Assembly (NCBI GenBank): GCA_947311435.1
Contig: CAMZKT010000022.1
Location: 1-61,346, forward strand
Direction: 5' to 3'
DNA: 61,346 bases
Source of the DNA: an uncultured Desulfocapsa sp.
GTDB lineage: Bacteria > Desulfobacterota > Desulfobulbia > Desulfobulbales > Desulfocapsaceae
Under the pieces are notes generated by a model. The model was not told the DNA's origin and made no database searches. It was given only the letters and a program-made list of their open reading frames with translations. Shown here piece after piece: positions 43,275 to 52,887 of the stretch (its first letter is position 1; the number at the start of each line of letters is the position of its first letter). The position numbers and the translations under genes were made by a program.

Positions 43275-44627
43275 ATGTTTGACAATCTAACAGACAGGCT
43301 GGAAGGAGTATTCAAAAAACTTCGCGGCACTGGCAAACTCACTGAAGAAAACATCAAGGAATCCATGCGTGAAGTGCGTATGGCGCTTCTTGAAGCTGAT
43401 GTCAATTTTCAGGTTGTCAAAGATTTCATTGCCAGAGTTACTGAAAAAGCTGTTGGACTTGAGGTAACGAAATCTCTTTCTCCTGGTCAACAAGTTATAA
43501 AAGTTGTTCATGATGAACTGGTGGATCTCCTCGGTGGCATCACCGAGCAGATCCGACTCGATGGCAGGCAACCCGTCACCATTATGATGGCAGGTTTGCA
43601 GGGTTCCGGTAAAACAACCACCTCTGGAAAACTTGCCAAAATGCTCAAGGAAAAAGGCCGGAAACCTTACCTTGTTCCTGCTGACGTTTATCGTCCAGCA
43701 GCCATTGAGCAGCTTCAGATCCTTGGAAAAAGCCTTGATATCCCCGTCCATAACTCAACCACTGACATGAATCCGGTTGAGATTTGTCAGCAGGCAATGC
43801 TTGTTGCAGACGAAAAAGGCTACGATACCCTGATCTTTGATACTGCCGGCCGACTGCACGTTGACGAAAAGCTCATGGCAGAATTGCAGGATATACAAAA
43901 CAGTATCCAGCTTTCTGAAATTCTTTTTGTTGCAGATTCGATGACAGGACAGGATGCGGTTACGGTTGCGGACACCTTCAACAAGCAACTTGAAATTACA
44001 GGTGTTGTTCTTACCAAAATGGAAGGCGATGCTCGTGGTGGTGCTGCTATTTCCATTAAAAGCGTTACCGGTAAACCGATAAAGTTTATTGGTATCGGTG
44101 AAGCACTTGATGCTCTGGAGATATTCCACCCAGATCGTGTCGCATCCCGAATTCTCGGTATGGGTGATGTACTTACACTCATCGAGAAAGCCGAGGCAGT
44201 GGTTGATAAAAAGGAAGCCGACAAGCTTGCTAAAAAACTGCGACATTCAACCTTTACTCTGGAAGATTTCCTTGAACAAATCCAGCAGATAAAGAAAATG
44301 GGTTCCCTTGATCAAATCATGTCCATGATTCCGGGAATCAACAAACTGAAGCAATTAAAAGATGCCCCTAAGCCTGACGAGAAGGAGCTGGCCAAAACAG
44401 AAGCCATTATCCGCTCCATGACCAGAAAGGAACGTAAGAACTACAAAATCATTAACGCAAGCCGCAGAGTACGTATAGCCTCTGGTTCCGGTACCAGTGT
44501 TACAGAAGTAAACAGAGTAATTAAAAGCTACTCGGCCATGCTGAAAATGATGAAAAAAATGCGCGGAAAGCCGGGACTCATCAGTGGCAAAAAGCGTAGG
44601 AAAATGCCCAAGGGCATGCGACGATAG
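43275..44627 (+). CDS. ffh: Signal recognition particle protein Ffh
   Basis: 450 residues, usual length. N domain to about 95, then the G domain with G1 GLQGSGKTTTSGKLA, YRPAAIEQLQ, G3 DTAGR and G4 TKMEGDARGGAA. The Met-rich M domain (about 300-450) includes GSLDQIMSMIPG and ends in basic GKKRRKMPKGM. Binds 4.5S RNA and signal peptides for membrane targeting. First gene of a conserved translation block that continues to yraN. The 4.5S RNA gene itself was not seen here. Confidence 0.97.
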   Translation: MFDNLTDRLEGVFKKLRGTGKLTEENIKESMREVRMALLEADVNFQVVKDFIARVTEKAVGLEVTKSLSPGQQVIKVVHDELVDLLGGITEQIRLDGRQPVTIMMAGLQGSGKTTTSGKLAKMLKEKGRKPYLVPADVYRPAAIEQLQILGKSLDIPVHNSTTDMNPVEICQQAMLVADEKGYDTLIFDTAGRLHVDEKLMAELQDIQNSIQLSEILFVADSMTGQDAVTVADTFNKQLEITGVVLTKMEGDARGGAAISIKSVTGKPIKFIGIGEALDALEIFHPDRVASRILGMGDVLTLIEKAEAVVDKKEADKLAKKLRHSTFTLEDFLEQIQQIKKMGSLDQIMSMIPGINKLKQLKDAPKPDEKELAKTEAIIRSMTRKERKNYKIINASRRVRIASGSGTSVTEVNRVIKSYSAMLKMMKKMRGKPGLISGKKRRKMPKGMRR

Positions 44628-44731
44628 AAATTCAATTAATAACTTTTCAGCAATCGTGCTGGAAAAACAGGCATAAAGCCTGATTTATGGTGCACACGAG
44701 TGCCCCGACAAAACCTGAGGATATATCTGGA

Positions 44732-44977
44732 ATGGCAGTTAGAATTCGTTTAACAAGACTTGGAAGAAAGAAGAAACCATTTTACCGTATCGTTGTTGCC
44801 GATGCAGAACGCTCTCGGGACGGAAAATTCCTCGATGTGATAGGAACTTACGACCCTCTCAAGGATCCCGCTGTAATCAAGCTTGATCAAAGCAAACTTG
44901 AAGATTGGCTTGGACGTGGTGCGCTTCCGACACCAACTGTAAAAAGTCTTCTCAAGAAAGCCCCTGCTGCCGAGTAA
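44732..44977 (+). CDS. rpsP: 30S ribosomal protein S16
   Basis: 81 residues from the ATG at 44732, which gives the canonical opening [20 protein letters not shown]; an in-frame ATG at 44687 would add 15 atypical residues. Continues [22 protein letters not shown] as in all S16 proteins. Small-subunit assembly protein. Seven bp before khpA. Confidence 0.96.
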   Translation: MAVRIRLTRLGRKKKPFYRIVVADAERSRDGKFLDVIGTYDPLKDPAVIKLDQSKLEDWLGRGALPTPTVKSLLKKAPAAE

Positions 44978-44983
44978 TATATT

Positions 44984-45214
44984 ATGCAGGAACTAATCAC
45001 TTTTATTGCCAAATCGCTGGTGGACACCCCTGATGAAGTTCGGGTAACTGTCACGGAAGAAGATGAAACGATCCTAGTCGACTTGGCCGTTGCAAAAGAC
45101 GATCTTGGTAAGGTGATTGGTAAACAGGGACGAACGGCACGAGCAATGCGATCCCTGCTTACTGCTGCCGCAGGAAAAGAAGACAAGAAATCTCGTCTTA
45201 ATATCCTGGAATAA
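44984..45214 (+). CDS. khpA: KH-domain RNA-binding protein KhpA
   Basis: 76 residues. A single KH domain with the GxxG loop IGKQG in GKVIGKQGRTARAMRSLLTA. MQELITFIAKSLVDTPDEV is the family opening. Found between rpsP and rimM in many bacteria. RNA chaperone, usually partnered with KhpB. Confidence 0.94.
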   Translation: MQELITFIAKSLVDTPDEVRVTVTEEDETILVDLAVAKDDLGKVIGKQGRTARAMRSLLTAAAGKEDKKSRLNILE

Positions 45215-45226
45215 TCACTGAATAAA

Positions 45227-45802
45227 ATGGCAGACGACTTTGTTTATGACAACAACAGGTTTGTTCTTATTGCTAAAGTAGGCAGAGCACACGGCATTAA
45301 AGGTGAGCTAAAAATGCACTCCTTTTCCGGGCAGCAGCAGAGTATCACAAGGCATCGCAAACTGTTTCTCGTTTCCATAGAGGGGCAACTTTTACCTGTT
45401 TTTGATGTCGTTCGGTCACGCCATGGAAACAAAGAGACGCTTGTGCAATTACAGGGTGTTAATGACAGGAATGGTGCAGAGAGATTAAGCGGCTTTGGCG
45501 TTCTTGTTGAGAAAAGGGCACTACCCGAACTTAAAGATGGTGAGTTCTACCTTCACGAACTCGAAGGCCTTCTGGTTAAAACTGAGGATGGGAAGATTGT
45601 AGGCACGGTGCATTCCTTCTTCAACAATGGCATGCAGGATCTCCTTGTTGTACGAAAGGGTGTACATGAGGTAATGATACCTCTTGTTCCTTCCATTATT
45701 ACTGCAAGGGATGCACATTGTTTAATCATCTCCCCACCATCGGGACTCCTCGAGTTAAATGATGATGAAGGAGCAAAGGGGGTAGCACCCCATGATATTT
45801 GA
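45227..45802 (+). CDS. rimM: Ribosome maturation factor RimM
   Basis: 191 residues. N-terminal RimM domain (VLIAKVGRAHGIKGELKMHS) and C-terminal PRC barrel (ELKDGEFYLHELEGLLVKTE, LLVVRKGVHEVMIPLVPSII). Helps the 3' domain of 16S rRNA mature near S13/S19. The final 11 bp overlap trmD. Confidence 0.94.
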   Translation: MADDFVYDNNRFVLIAKVGRAHGIKGELKMHSFSGQQQSITRHRKLFLVSIEGQLLPVFDVVRSRHGNKETLVQLQGVNDRNGAERLSGFGVLVEKRALPELKDGEFYLHELEGLLVKTEDGKIVGTVHSFFNNGMQDLLVVRKGVHEVMIPLVPSIITARDAHCLIISPPSGLLELNDDEGAKGVAPHDI

Positions 45803-46556
45803 CATACTGACTATTTTCCCGAATCTTCTTGATTCCCCCCTGAACGAAGCTATTATTCGAAGAGCCAGGGAGGACGGGAAAGTTCGAGTGGAGCTAACCG
45901 ATATCCGAAACTTTGCAACGGATAAACACTCCATGACAGATGACAGGCCATTTGGAGGCGGTGAGGGAATGGTCATGAAACCAGAACCTCTAACTGCCGC
46001 TCTGGAATCCGTACAAGAGAACAATGGGTCTGGTCATGCGGTACTGCTCAGCCCACAGGGAAGACAGTACAATCAAGAGATAGCACGTGAATTCAGCAGA
46101 AAAGAACACCTTATTCTCATCTGCGGAAGATACGAGGGTGTAGACAAGCGCTTCATTGATGCTGAGGTTGACGAAGAGATATCTATTGGTGACTATATTC
46201 TCACTGGTGGTGAGCTTGCAGCCATGGTTATTATTGATTCTGTGACCAGATTACTACCAGGTGTTCTGGGATGTTCAGATTCTGCAGACAACGATACGTT
46301 CAGCAGAAACTTACTAAAACATCCGCAATATACTCGACCACGTAAGTTTAATGGCGTTGAGGTACCTGATGTGCTTTTGTCAGGAGATCATGCCAGGATT
46401 GAGCAATATCGTTTCTTGGAGTCGATTCGCAGAACACTTACTCATCGGCCTGACCTGCTGGTGCAGGAGTATGGTTCATTCAGCAGAACTGAAGTAAAGT
46501 TACTGAAGAAAAACAAGCTATTTGACCAAATAAAAAAAATACACACAGGGCCATGA
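45792..46556 (+). CDS. trmD: tRNA (guanine-N1-)-methyltransferase TrmD
   Basis: 254 residues, normal length. SPOUT knot methyltransferase: MIFDILTIFPNLLDSPLNEA, DDRPFGGGEGMVMKPEPL, and the knot DEEISIGDYILTGGELAA. Methylates G37 of tRNAs to prevent frameshifting. Overlaps both rimM and the following gene. Confidence 0.97.
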   Translation: MIFDILTIFPNLLDSPLNEAIIRRAREDGKVRVELTDIRNFATDKHSMTDDRPFGGGEGMVMKPEPLTAALESVQENNGSGHAVLLSPQGRQYNQEIAREFSRKEHLILICGRYEGVDKRFIDAEVDEEISIGDYILTGGELAAMVIIDSVTRLLPGVLGCSDSADNDTFSRNLLKHPQYTRPRKFNGVEVPDVLLSGDHARIEQYRFLESIRRTLTHRPDLLVQEYGSFSRTEVKLLKKNKLFDQIKKIHTGP

Positions 46557-47119
46557 AAGCAGGAGCAAGTAGCTTGGATATCGTTCTTGTTCACCACCCT
46601 GTAGTGAATAAGGTTGGAGATATCATTGGTTCCGCCGTAACCAATCTAGATATTCACGATATTGCCAGAGCAGGAAAAACGTATGGAGTTGATAATTATT
46701 ATATTGTAACCCCCTACGAAGATCAGCAAAAACTGGTCACAGAAATACTTAGGCACTGGAAAACAGGCCATGGAGCCAGCCGAAATCCTGCAAGAAAAGC
46801 AGCTCTTGAGCATGTGGAACTTGCAGACAATCTTGAGACGGTTGTCGAGCGTATTACAAAGAAACGAAACTGCATTCCACTAATTATCAGTACCAGTGCC
46901 AGGATACAGGAAAAAACCATAGGGTATAACGACGTTCGTGTAAAAATAAACGATAACCAGGCAATACTCCTTCTTTTTGGCACAGCGCATGGATTAGCTC
47001 CACAGGCCATGAAAATGGCTAACCATTGTCTTCCTCCTGTAGGGGCAGGAACTGGTTATAATCATCTTTCTGTACGTTCTGCAGTATCGATAATTCTCGA
47101 CAGACTGCTTAGTGAATAA
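46553..47119 (+). CDS. SPOUT-type RNA methyltransferase between trmD and rplS
   Basis: 188 residues. LDIVLVHHPVVNKVGDIIGS, DIARAGKTYGVDNYYIVTP, LLLFGTAHGLAPQAM and GYNHLSVRSAVSIILDRLL are typical of the small SAM-dependent RNA methyltransferase family (PF09936-like) seen in this position in deltaproteobacteria and some other lineages. The target RNA is not known to me. Overlaps trmD by 4 bp. Confidence 0.82.
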   Translation: MKAGASSLDIVLVHHPVVNKVGDIIGSAVTNLDIHDIARAGKTYGVDNYYIVTPYEDQQKLVTEILRHWKTGHGASRNPARKAALEHVELADNLETVVERITKKRNCIPLIISTSARIQEKTIGYNDVRVKINDNQAILLLFGTAHGLAPQAMKMANHCLPPVGAGTGYNHLSVRSAVSIILDRLLSE

Positions 47120-47191
47120 ATAAAATGTTAAGATACCAATACAACACGACGCTACATAAAGTAGCATAACCGAGAAACAACGGAAACTATT

Positions 47192-47545
47192 ATGAGTACA
47201 ATTATTGACAAAATTGAAATGGAACAAATGCGTCAGGATCATCCTGACTTTCGTCCTGGTGACACTATTAAAGTGCATATTCGTATTATCGAGGGTGCCA
47301 AAGAACGTATCCAGATTTTCCAGGGCGTGGTTATCAAACGCAACAAGGCAAATATGGGTGCTTCCTATACTGTCCGCAAGATATCCCATGGTGTTGGAGT
47401 TGAAAAAACCTTTGCCCTGCACAATCCCCGTATAGAGAAGATTGAGGTTGTCAGTCGTGGCCGGGTTCGTCGCTCTCGCCTTTATTACCTCCGTGATCGT
47501 CATGGTAAGGCAGCACGGATCCGCGAGCGCGGGTATGTGCGTTAA
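47192..47545 (+). CDS. rplS: 50S ribosomal protein L19
   Basis: 117 residues. [53 protein letters not shown] and [19 protein letters not shown] are diagnostic. Large-subunit protein at the 30S-50S interface. Its last 11 bp overlap rnhB. Confidence 0.97.
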   Translation: MSTIIDKIEMEQMRQDHPDFRPGDTIKVHIRIIEGAKERIQIFQGVVIKRNKANMGASYTVRKISHGVGVEKTFALHNPRIEKIEVVSRGRVRRSRLYYLRDRHGKAARIRERGYVR

Positions 47546-48248
47546 GAAACGCAACGCATCCTGTACGACCAAACAACACAAACAGCTACCGAAGAATCTT
47601 CTGTCGCTGTTTTGTTCTCCTTTTCAGGAGGACAACTTTTTTCTCGAACGGAACCTGCAGCAACAGGGATACTCTGCTGTTGCAGGTCTTGACGAAGTAG
47701 GCAGGGGGCCGCTTGCAGGGCCCGTTGTTGCAGCTGCTGTTATACTGCCTAATACTTGTGACAAGACCATCTTCCCCCTCTTTATAGACTCAAAAAAACT
47801 TTCTCCCAAAAAACGTCGTCACCTTTTCAATCTTCTTTTAGATATTCAGGCTTTCATTGGAATTGGTGTTGTTTCACACAAGCTCATAGACAAGATCAAT
47901 ATACTCCAGGCATCTCTTCTTGCCATGAGACGAGCGGTTTACAGTCTAAAGAAGGAGTCTCTAAAGCCAAACTTTCTCTTGGTGGACGGCAAGTTTCCAG
48001 TAGCTATGAACATTACTCAACAGCCATTGATCAAAGGTGAATCACGCTCTGCCTCCATCGCTGCTGCTTCCATCATTGCCAAGGTTACCCGTGACGAAAT
48101 CATGGCAAAACTTCACAATAAGTATCCGCAATACAACTTTATCAAAAACCAGGGCTACCCGACCAAAGAACATCGTAATGCTATAAAAAATCATGGAGTC
48201 AGTCCTCACCATCGCCTGAGCTTTAAAGGGGTAAAAGATTTTGCCTAA
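47535..48248 (+). CDS. rnhB: Ribonuclease HII
   Basis: 237 residues if the ATG at 47535 is used, overlapping rplS; the 47442 start would overlap it far more. The catalytic block is [20 protein letters not shown] (Asp-Glu), followed by [15 protein letters not shown] and [10 protein letters not shown]. Cleaves RNA in RNA-DNA hybrids and misincorporated ribonucleotides. The N-terminal 40 residues are longer than usual, so an internal start is possible. Confidence 0.92.
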   Translation: MCVKKRNASCTTKQHKQLPKNLLSLFCSPFQEDNFFLERNLQQQGYSAVAGLDEVGRGPLAGPVVAAAVILPNTCDKTIFPLFIDSKKLSPKKRRHLFNLLLDIQAFIGIGVVSHKLIDKINILQASLLAMRRAVYSLKKESLKPNFLLVDGKFPVAMNITQQPLIKGESRSASIAAASIIAKVTRDEIMAKLHNKYPQYNFIKNQGYPTKEHRNAIKNHGVSPHHRLSFKGVKDFA

Positions 48249-48612
48249 AAGCACTATCAGCCTTGGAACACAAGGGGAGGAACTTGCCGTTGTTCATCTA
48301 AAAAAACAAGGCTTTAAAATACTTGCACAAAATTACAGGCAAAAAACCGGAGAAATTGATATTATAGCCAGGGATGGGACATATCTGGTTTTTATTGAAG
48401 TAAAAACCAGGAAAAGCCTTCGCTTCGGCCGCCCTTATGAAGCTGTCACCCACAAAAAACAGACACAGATCACTAAGGTCGCATTGGAATATATTACCCG
48501 AAACAAACTTCACGACCAACCGATGCGCTTTGATGTTATTTCCATCACTATTCACGCCCACCATGGAATAGATATTAAACATCTCAAAAACTGTTTTGAG
48601 GCAACATTCTAA
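48241..48612 (+). CDS. yraN: YraN/UPF0102 family nuclease-like protein
   Basis: 123 residues, apparently starting with TTG at 48241 and overlapping rnhB by 8 bp. The endonuclease-like motif GEIDIIARDGTYLVFIEVKT is the family core (PD-(D/E)XK fold). LGTQGEELAVVHLKKQGF is the usual opening. Often found beside rnhB; function is not settled, with a link to DNA processing proposed. Confidence 0.88.
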   Translation: MPKSTISLGTQGEELAVVHLKKQGFKILAQNYRQKTGEIDIIARDGTYLVFIEVKTRKSLRFGRPYEAVTHKKQTQITKVALEYITRNKLHDQPMRFDVISITIHAHHGIDIKHLKNCFEATF

Positions 48613-48639
48613 TTCCAAAACTTTAAACCAATTACCATC

Positions 48640-49659
48640 ATGCTTCCACTCGCTATAACAATGGGATGTCCCGCAGGTATTGGCCCGGAAATTATTCTCA
48701 AGTATTTCTCAAAAATTCACAACAAATTTTCCGCCCCAATTATCGTAGCCGGAGACATAGCCGTCCTTGACTTCTATATAAACGCACTACAGATAGACTG
48801 TTCTCTGATCCCATGGCAAGTTGGTGACTATGCGCCAATAGAACAAGGAATTATTCCCGTTTTTAAAACATCACAGCTCTCACCAACGGATATTCATCCC
48901 GGGATCTTCTCAAAGAAGACATCTATTGCCATGGCCTCCGCAATTTCAATGAGTGTGCAGGGGATTCAAAACGGTTATTTTTCAGGAATTTGTACCTGCC
49001 CTATCTCAAAAGAATCCTTAAACAAAAGTGGTTGCCACTATCCTGGCCACACTGAAATGCTTGCAGATCTCACAAGATGCTCCGGCCAGGTTATGATGCT
49101 CGCCGGAACGTCCCTTCGAGTAACCCTAGCAAGCATCCATTGCAGTATTGACCAGGTTCCCGCTTTATTGAACATCAAATCACTCTACTCACTCTACCAG
49201 ACTACCTACTCAGCTCTTGTCAAGGATTTCAATATTCCTTCTCCTAAAATTGCCGTTGCCGCACTCAATCCACACGCCGGAGAAGGTGGCATGTTTGGAA
49301 CAGAAGAGCAGGAAATCATCTTCCCCTCCATACTCAAAGCTCAAAAACAGGGCATGGATATTCACGGCCCATTTCCCCCAGATACAATTTTCGTTAACGC
49401 AGCTCAGGGTAAGTATGATGCTGTGGTCTGCATGTGCCACGATCAGGGACTTATCCCCTTCAAGCTGCTCCATTTCAAAGATGGTGTAAATATTACCCTT
49501 GGCCTTCCCATTGTACGGACATCGGTGGATCACGGGACAGCCTACGATATTGCCGGCAAGGGAACCGCAGACCCGGCAAGTCTTACCGCGGCCATAGAAC
49601 TATGTCATACCATTATCCAAAACAGAACGACAACCCAAACGAACAACGCTAAAGGATAA
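48640..49659 (+). CDS. pdxA: 4-hydroxythreonine-4-phosphate dehydrogenase
   Basis: 339 residues. LAITMGCPAGIGPEIILKYF is the opening signature. Metal ligands lie in CHYPGHTEMLADLT (His), LNPHAGEGGMFGTEE (His) and VVCMCHDQGLIPFK (His). Third step of the DXP-dependent pyridoxal phosphate pathway. Twenty-seven bp after yraN and 3 bp before tmk, so cotranscribed. Confidence 0.95.
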   Translation: MLPLAITMGCPAGIGPEIILKYFSKIHNKFSAPIIVAGDIAVLDFYINALQIDCSLIPWQVGDYAPIEQGIIPVFKTSQLSPTDIHPGIFSKKTSIAMASAISMSVQGIQNGYFSGICTCPISKESLNKSGCHYPGHTEMLADLTRCSGQVMMLAGTSLRVTLASIHCSIDQVPALLNIKSLYSLYQTTYSALVKDFNIPSPKIAVAALNPHAGEGGMFGTEEQEIIFPSILKAQKQGMDIHGPFPPDTIFVNAAQGKYDAVVCMCHDQGLIPFKLLHFKDGVNITLGLPIVRTSVDHGTAYDIAGKGTADPASLTAAIELCHTIIQNRTTTQTNNAKG

Positions 49660-49662
49660 CTC

Positions 49663-50274
49663 ATGCCTGCAAACACTCCCGGTCTGTTGATTGTTTTTGA
49701 AGGAACCGACGGAACTGGAAAATCAACCCAGCTCAAACTCCTCGCAACAGCATTAGAAAAACAGGGATTTCCGGTTGTGTCCACCTGCGAACCCAGCAAC
49801 GGTAAATATGGTAAGCAGATTCGTGCCCTCTTTACCAAACGGAACACAATAAAACCGGAAGACGAACTTGAGCTCTTTCTTGCCGACAGAAAAGACCACG
49901 TGGACGACTTAATAATACCGGAGTTGAAAAATGGCAAAATAGTCCTCTGCGACCGTTATTACCTTTCAACCATTGCCTATCAAGGTGCTGCCGGCCTTGA
50001 CCCTACAGACATTCTTACACGCAACAATTTTGCACCCACACCAGACCTCGCCATCCTCTTTCATGTACCCCTTGAGATAGGCATTAAAAGAATAACAGAG
50101 AGCCGGAGAGAAGCCCTTAATGACTTTGAAAGCAAAGAATACCTTCAAAAAGTTTCCATCCAATTTGAACGTCTACAACTCCCCTGTATTCAGCGTGTTG
50201 ATGCGACAAAAGATATCAATTCAGTTCATCAAAATGTTCTTGCCCTTGTAACCCCATTGCTACGGTCATTATGA
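49663..50274 (+). CDS. tmk: Thymidylate kinase
   Basis: 203 residues. P-loop FEGTDGTGKSTQLKLLATAL (GTDGTGKS about residues 13-20) and the DR[YH] motif LCDRYYLSTIAYQGAAGLDP are intact. Phosphorylates dTMP to dTDP. Overlaps the TPR lipoprotein by 4 bp. Confidence 0.95.
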   Translation: MPANTPGLLIVFEGTDGTGKSTQLKLLATALEKQGFPVVSTCEPSNGKYGKQIRALFTKRNTIKPEDELELFLADRKDHVDDLIIPELKNGKIVLCDRYYLSTIAYQGAAGLDPTDILTRNNFAPTPDLAILFHVPLEIGIKRITESRREALNDFESKEYLQKVSIQFERLQLPCIQRVDATKDINSVHQNVLALVTPLLRSL

Positions 50275-51986
50275 TATATCGCCCCTACTGTAATTTAATC
50301 GTTGTTTGTTGTGCAGTTGCCCTGTTTTTCAGCGGCTGTTTTCCTACAGATCAGCACCTCATACCTGAAGATTCAGAAGCGATACCATTCACAGATCAAC
50401 CCGATAGCGCATGCTCCTATTTTTATTTTTTGTGGGGAACACACGCAGAGAACAATAATCGTTATAATGAGGCCCAGGAGGCCTTTGAAAAAGCTCTTAT
50501 TTGCGATCCTGACTCCAGCCACATTATGCGCCGTCTCCCCATTCTCCTTATTAAAATGGGTAAACCTGACGAAGCAGCGGAATGGCTGCGAATGCTGATA
50601 CAAAAATTTCCGGAAAAGAGCCAGGACAGACTGCTTCTTGCCCGTCTTGCCAGCCAAAGTGGTCATACTGATAAAGCCATCCAATTATACACAGAACTTA
50701 TTACTCTCAACCCGAAAGATGAGTCCATGTACCTTCGTCTGGGGGCTCTTTATTCCGATAAAAATCAATACAGGGAAGCTGAGCAAACATTCCGTCAAGC
50801 ACTCGAGGTTAACCGGGAATCTCTCTTTGCCTACCTCTATCTGGCACGGCTTGCCCTCCTCACAAAAAAAACCGAAAAAGCAGTTGAGTGGTACGAGAAG
50901 GCTCTTGCTCTTAACTGGTCTGCAGATCTGGCACTGGAACTTGCTGAAGTATACAGCATGATGCAAAACTACACAGCAGTGGAACAGCAGTATCGGAAAA
51001 TACTCAGAGAAGAACCCGACGACCACCGATCCGGGCTGGGCCTTGTTCACGTACTGTTATTGCAGGACAAAGAGGAGGAAGCCTTACAGGTTCTCGCAAT
51101 CTTACGAAATTCCGACTACTCCACAGACCAGGTGGATACAATTACAGCAAGGCTCTATCTTCGCTCTGGCAAACTTGAACAGGCTGTTGCTCTCCTGGAG
51201 CCTATTATCTCTCGGGAAGGAACACCGGAACTCATCTATATGCTGGCTGTGATTCGCTACCAACAGCAGGAATATAAAGCATCCCTTGACCTGCTCCGAA
51301 GCATGGAAAAAGACTCCACTCAATACGAGGACAGTATCTACCTTCAGGTTCGCATCCTTCTGGAACAACAGGATCGTGAACAGGCAATTACTCTTCTCCT
51401 CCAAAACCTCGCCCATAAAGAAACTGCTACTCCCGGTCTTTACACACTTCTGGCCTCTCTCTACCAGGAACAAAACCAACTTCAAAAAGGCTACGAACTC
51501 CTGGAAACCGCCATCAGCAGGTACCCTGACAATCCACAAATCTATTTTGAATATGGCCTTCTTCTTGAGCAGGGTTCCCAACAGAAAAAAGCCATAACAC
51601 ACATGAAAAAGGTTTTGGAGCTTGAACCGGATCATGCTGAAGCCTTAAATTATCTCGGGTATACCTGGGCCGACAACAATACCAACCTTGAGAAAGCACT
51701 GAAATATATACAGAGATCCATGCGCTTAAAACCAGGAAATGGATATATCCAGGACAGTTTAGGATGGGTGTACTTCCGAATGGGGAAACTCAGCCTTGCT
51801 GTTGAAGAAACCCTCGCCGCCCTGAAATTTGAGCCAAACGACCCGCATATCCATGAACATCTGGGTGACATCTATGTCAGGCAGGGGAAGAAGATTAAGG
51901 CTAAGGAGGCATACAAAAATGCCGAAAAACTGTTCACCACTCTTCCAGACAAAAAACGTGTACAGGGGAAAATTGATGAACTTTAG
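50271..51986 (+). CDS. TPR-repeat lipoprotein
   Basis: 571 residues. Lipoprotein signal with lipobox FSGC (Cys about 23). About twelve tetratricopeptide repeats follow, for example RYNEAQEAFEKALICDPDS and DHAEALNYLGYTWADNNTN, and the C-terminal repeats ending QDSLGWVYFRMGKLSLAVEE are especially clear. Predicted periplasmic face of the outer membrane, acting as an assembly scaffold. It overlaps tmk at its start and the LolB-like lipoprotein gene at its end, suggesting the two lipoproteins work together. Confidence 0.85.
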   Translation: MIYRPYCNLIVVCCAVALFFSGCFPTDQHLIPEDSEAIPFTDQPDSACSYFYFLWGTHAENNNRYNEAQEAFEKALICDPDSSHIMRRLPILLIKMGKPDEAAEWLRMLIQKFPEKSQDRLLLARLASQSGHTDKAIQLYTELITLNPKDESMYLRLGALYSDKNQYREAEQTFRQALEVNRESLFAYLYLARLALLTKKTEKAVEWYEKALALNWSADLALELAEVYSMMQNYTAVEQQYRKILREEPDDHRSGLGLVHVLLLQDKEEEALQVLAILRNSDYSTDQVDTITARLYLRSGKLEQAVALLEPIISREGTPELIYMLAVIRYQQQEYKASLDLLRSMEKDSTQYEDSIYLQVRILLEQQDREQAITLLLQNLAHKETATPGLYTLLASLYQEQNQLQKGYELLETAISRYPDNPQIYFEYGLLLEQGSQQKKAITHMKKVLELEPDHAEALNYLGYTWADNNTNLEKALKYIQRSMRLKPGNGYIQDSLGWVYFRMGKLSLAVEETLAALKFEPNDPHIHEHLGDIYVRQGKKIKAKEAYKNAEKLFTTLPDKKRVQGKIDEL

Positions 51987-52809
51987 GTCTGTTTCCCATA
52001 ATGTTTTGGGTCTGCTTCCACTGCTCCTCCTCGCTCTTTCTCTACTGGCCGGTTGTGCCGGGAAACGCTGGGAAAGCCGGTTGAACGAAGACGAGAACAG
52101 CAAGGCATTGTCCGCCATCACCGCCCTCCAGGAGACATACAGATCATGCCCCGACAGCCTGGATGCCGACATAAAAATATTCATAAAAAGCCCAACCGGG
52201 AATAGCGGTATAGCCGGCTATCTTCAACTTGCTTCGCCGTCCCATATAAAATTTATACTGAGCAATCCCCTGGGTATGATGCTCTACGCCTTTGCCAGTG
52301 ACGGAAATACATTTCAGATTTTAGATACTTCCAGACAGCAACACATAAGAGGCGGGATTCGTTCACTTGCTATTCGTAAAAAACTGCCATTGGTCATTGC
52401 AGAAGGAGACTGGTTCAGTTACCTGACCGGCTATATACCCTCCACCCTCTTCCAGGCAGAGCAGGTTTACAGGGATGCTTCGGATCAGACAATCTGGATT
52501 CCTCTTGCCCGACAAAGATCGAGCATGAGTGATGAACAGACATGGCTCCATCTTGATTTACAACACCAACAGCTCCTGGGATATCTGTTTCTTGACAGGA
52601 ATGGGAAAACCCTCGCTGAAATTTCCTACGGGAATCCGGCAAAAAACCACACACTTTGCGCCGCCAAAGAAAAAACTCAAATAACAGGACTCCCCTGGGG
52701 GGCGAAGGTTATCATTGAATTACACAATATCAGTACTGCAACCCGTTTCACAGAGTCTGATTTTGTTCTACCGGTTCCAACCAGCTACAGCAAACAATTA
52801 GTGCCCTGA
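51976..52809 (+). CDS. LolB-like outer-membrane lipoprotein
   Basis: 277 residues from the ATG at 51976; the longer in-frame start at 51829 lies in the TPR gene. Lipobox LAGC (Cys about 26). The mature part has the half-barrel pattern of LolA/LolB relatives: SPTGNSGIAGYLQLASPSHI, NPLGMMLYAFASDGNTFQIL and a C-terminal VIIELHNISTATRFTESDF. It could accept lipoproteins or another hydrophobic ligand at the outer membrane. Overlaps the TPR gene by 11 bp. Confidence 0.65.
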   Translation: MNFRSVSHNVLGLLPLLLLALSLLAGCAGKRWESRLNEDENSKALSAITALQETYRSCPDSLDADIKIFIKSPTGNSGIAGYLQLASPSHIKFILSNPLGMMLYAFASDGNTFQILDTSRQQHIRGGIRSLAIRKKLPLVIAEGDWFSYLTGYIPSTLFQAEQVYRDASDQTIWIPLARQRSSMSDEQTWLHLDLQHQQLLGYLFLDRNGKTLAEISYGNPAKNHTLCAAKEKTQITGLPWGAKVIIELHNISTATRFTESDFVLPVPTSYSKQLVP

Positions 52810-52887
52810 AGTACATATTCTACTTGTAAAAAAGAAGGGAACTGTTCAGCAGCACTGGAACTGAATATAAACACAGTATATGTGCCC

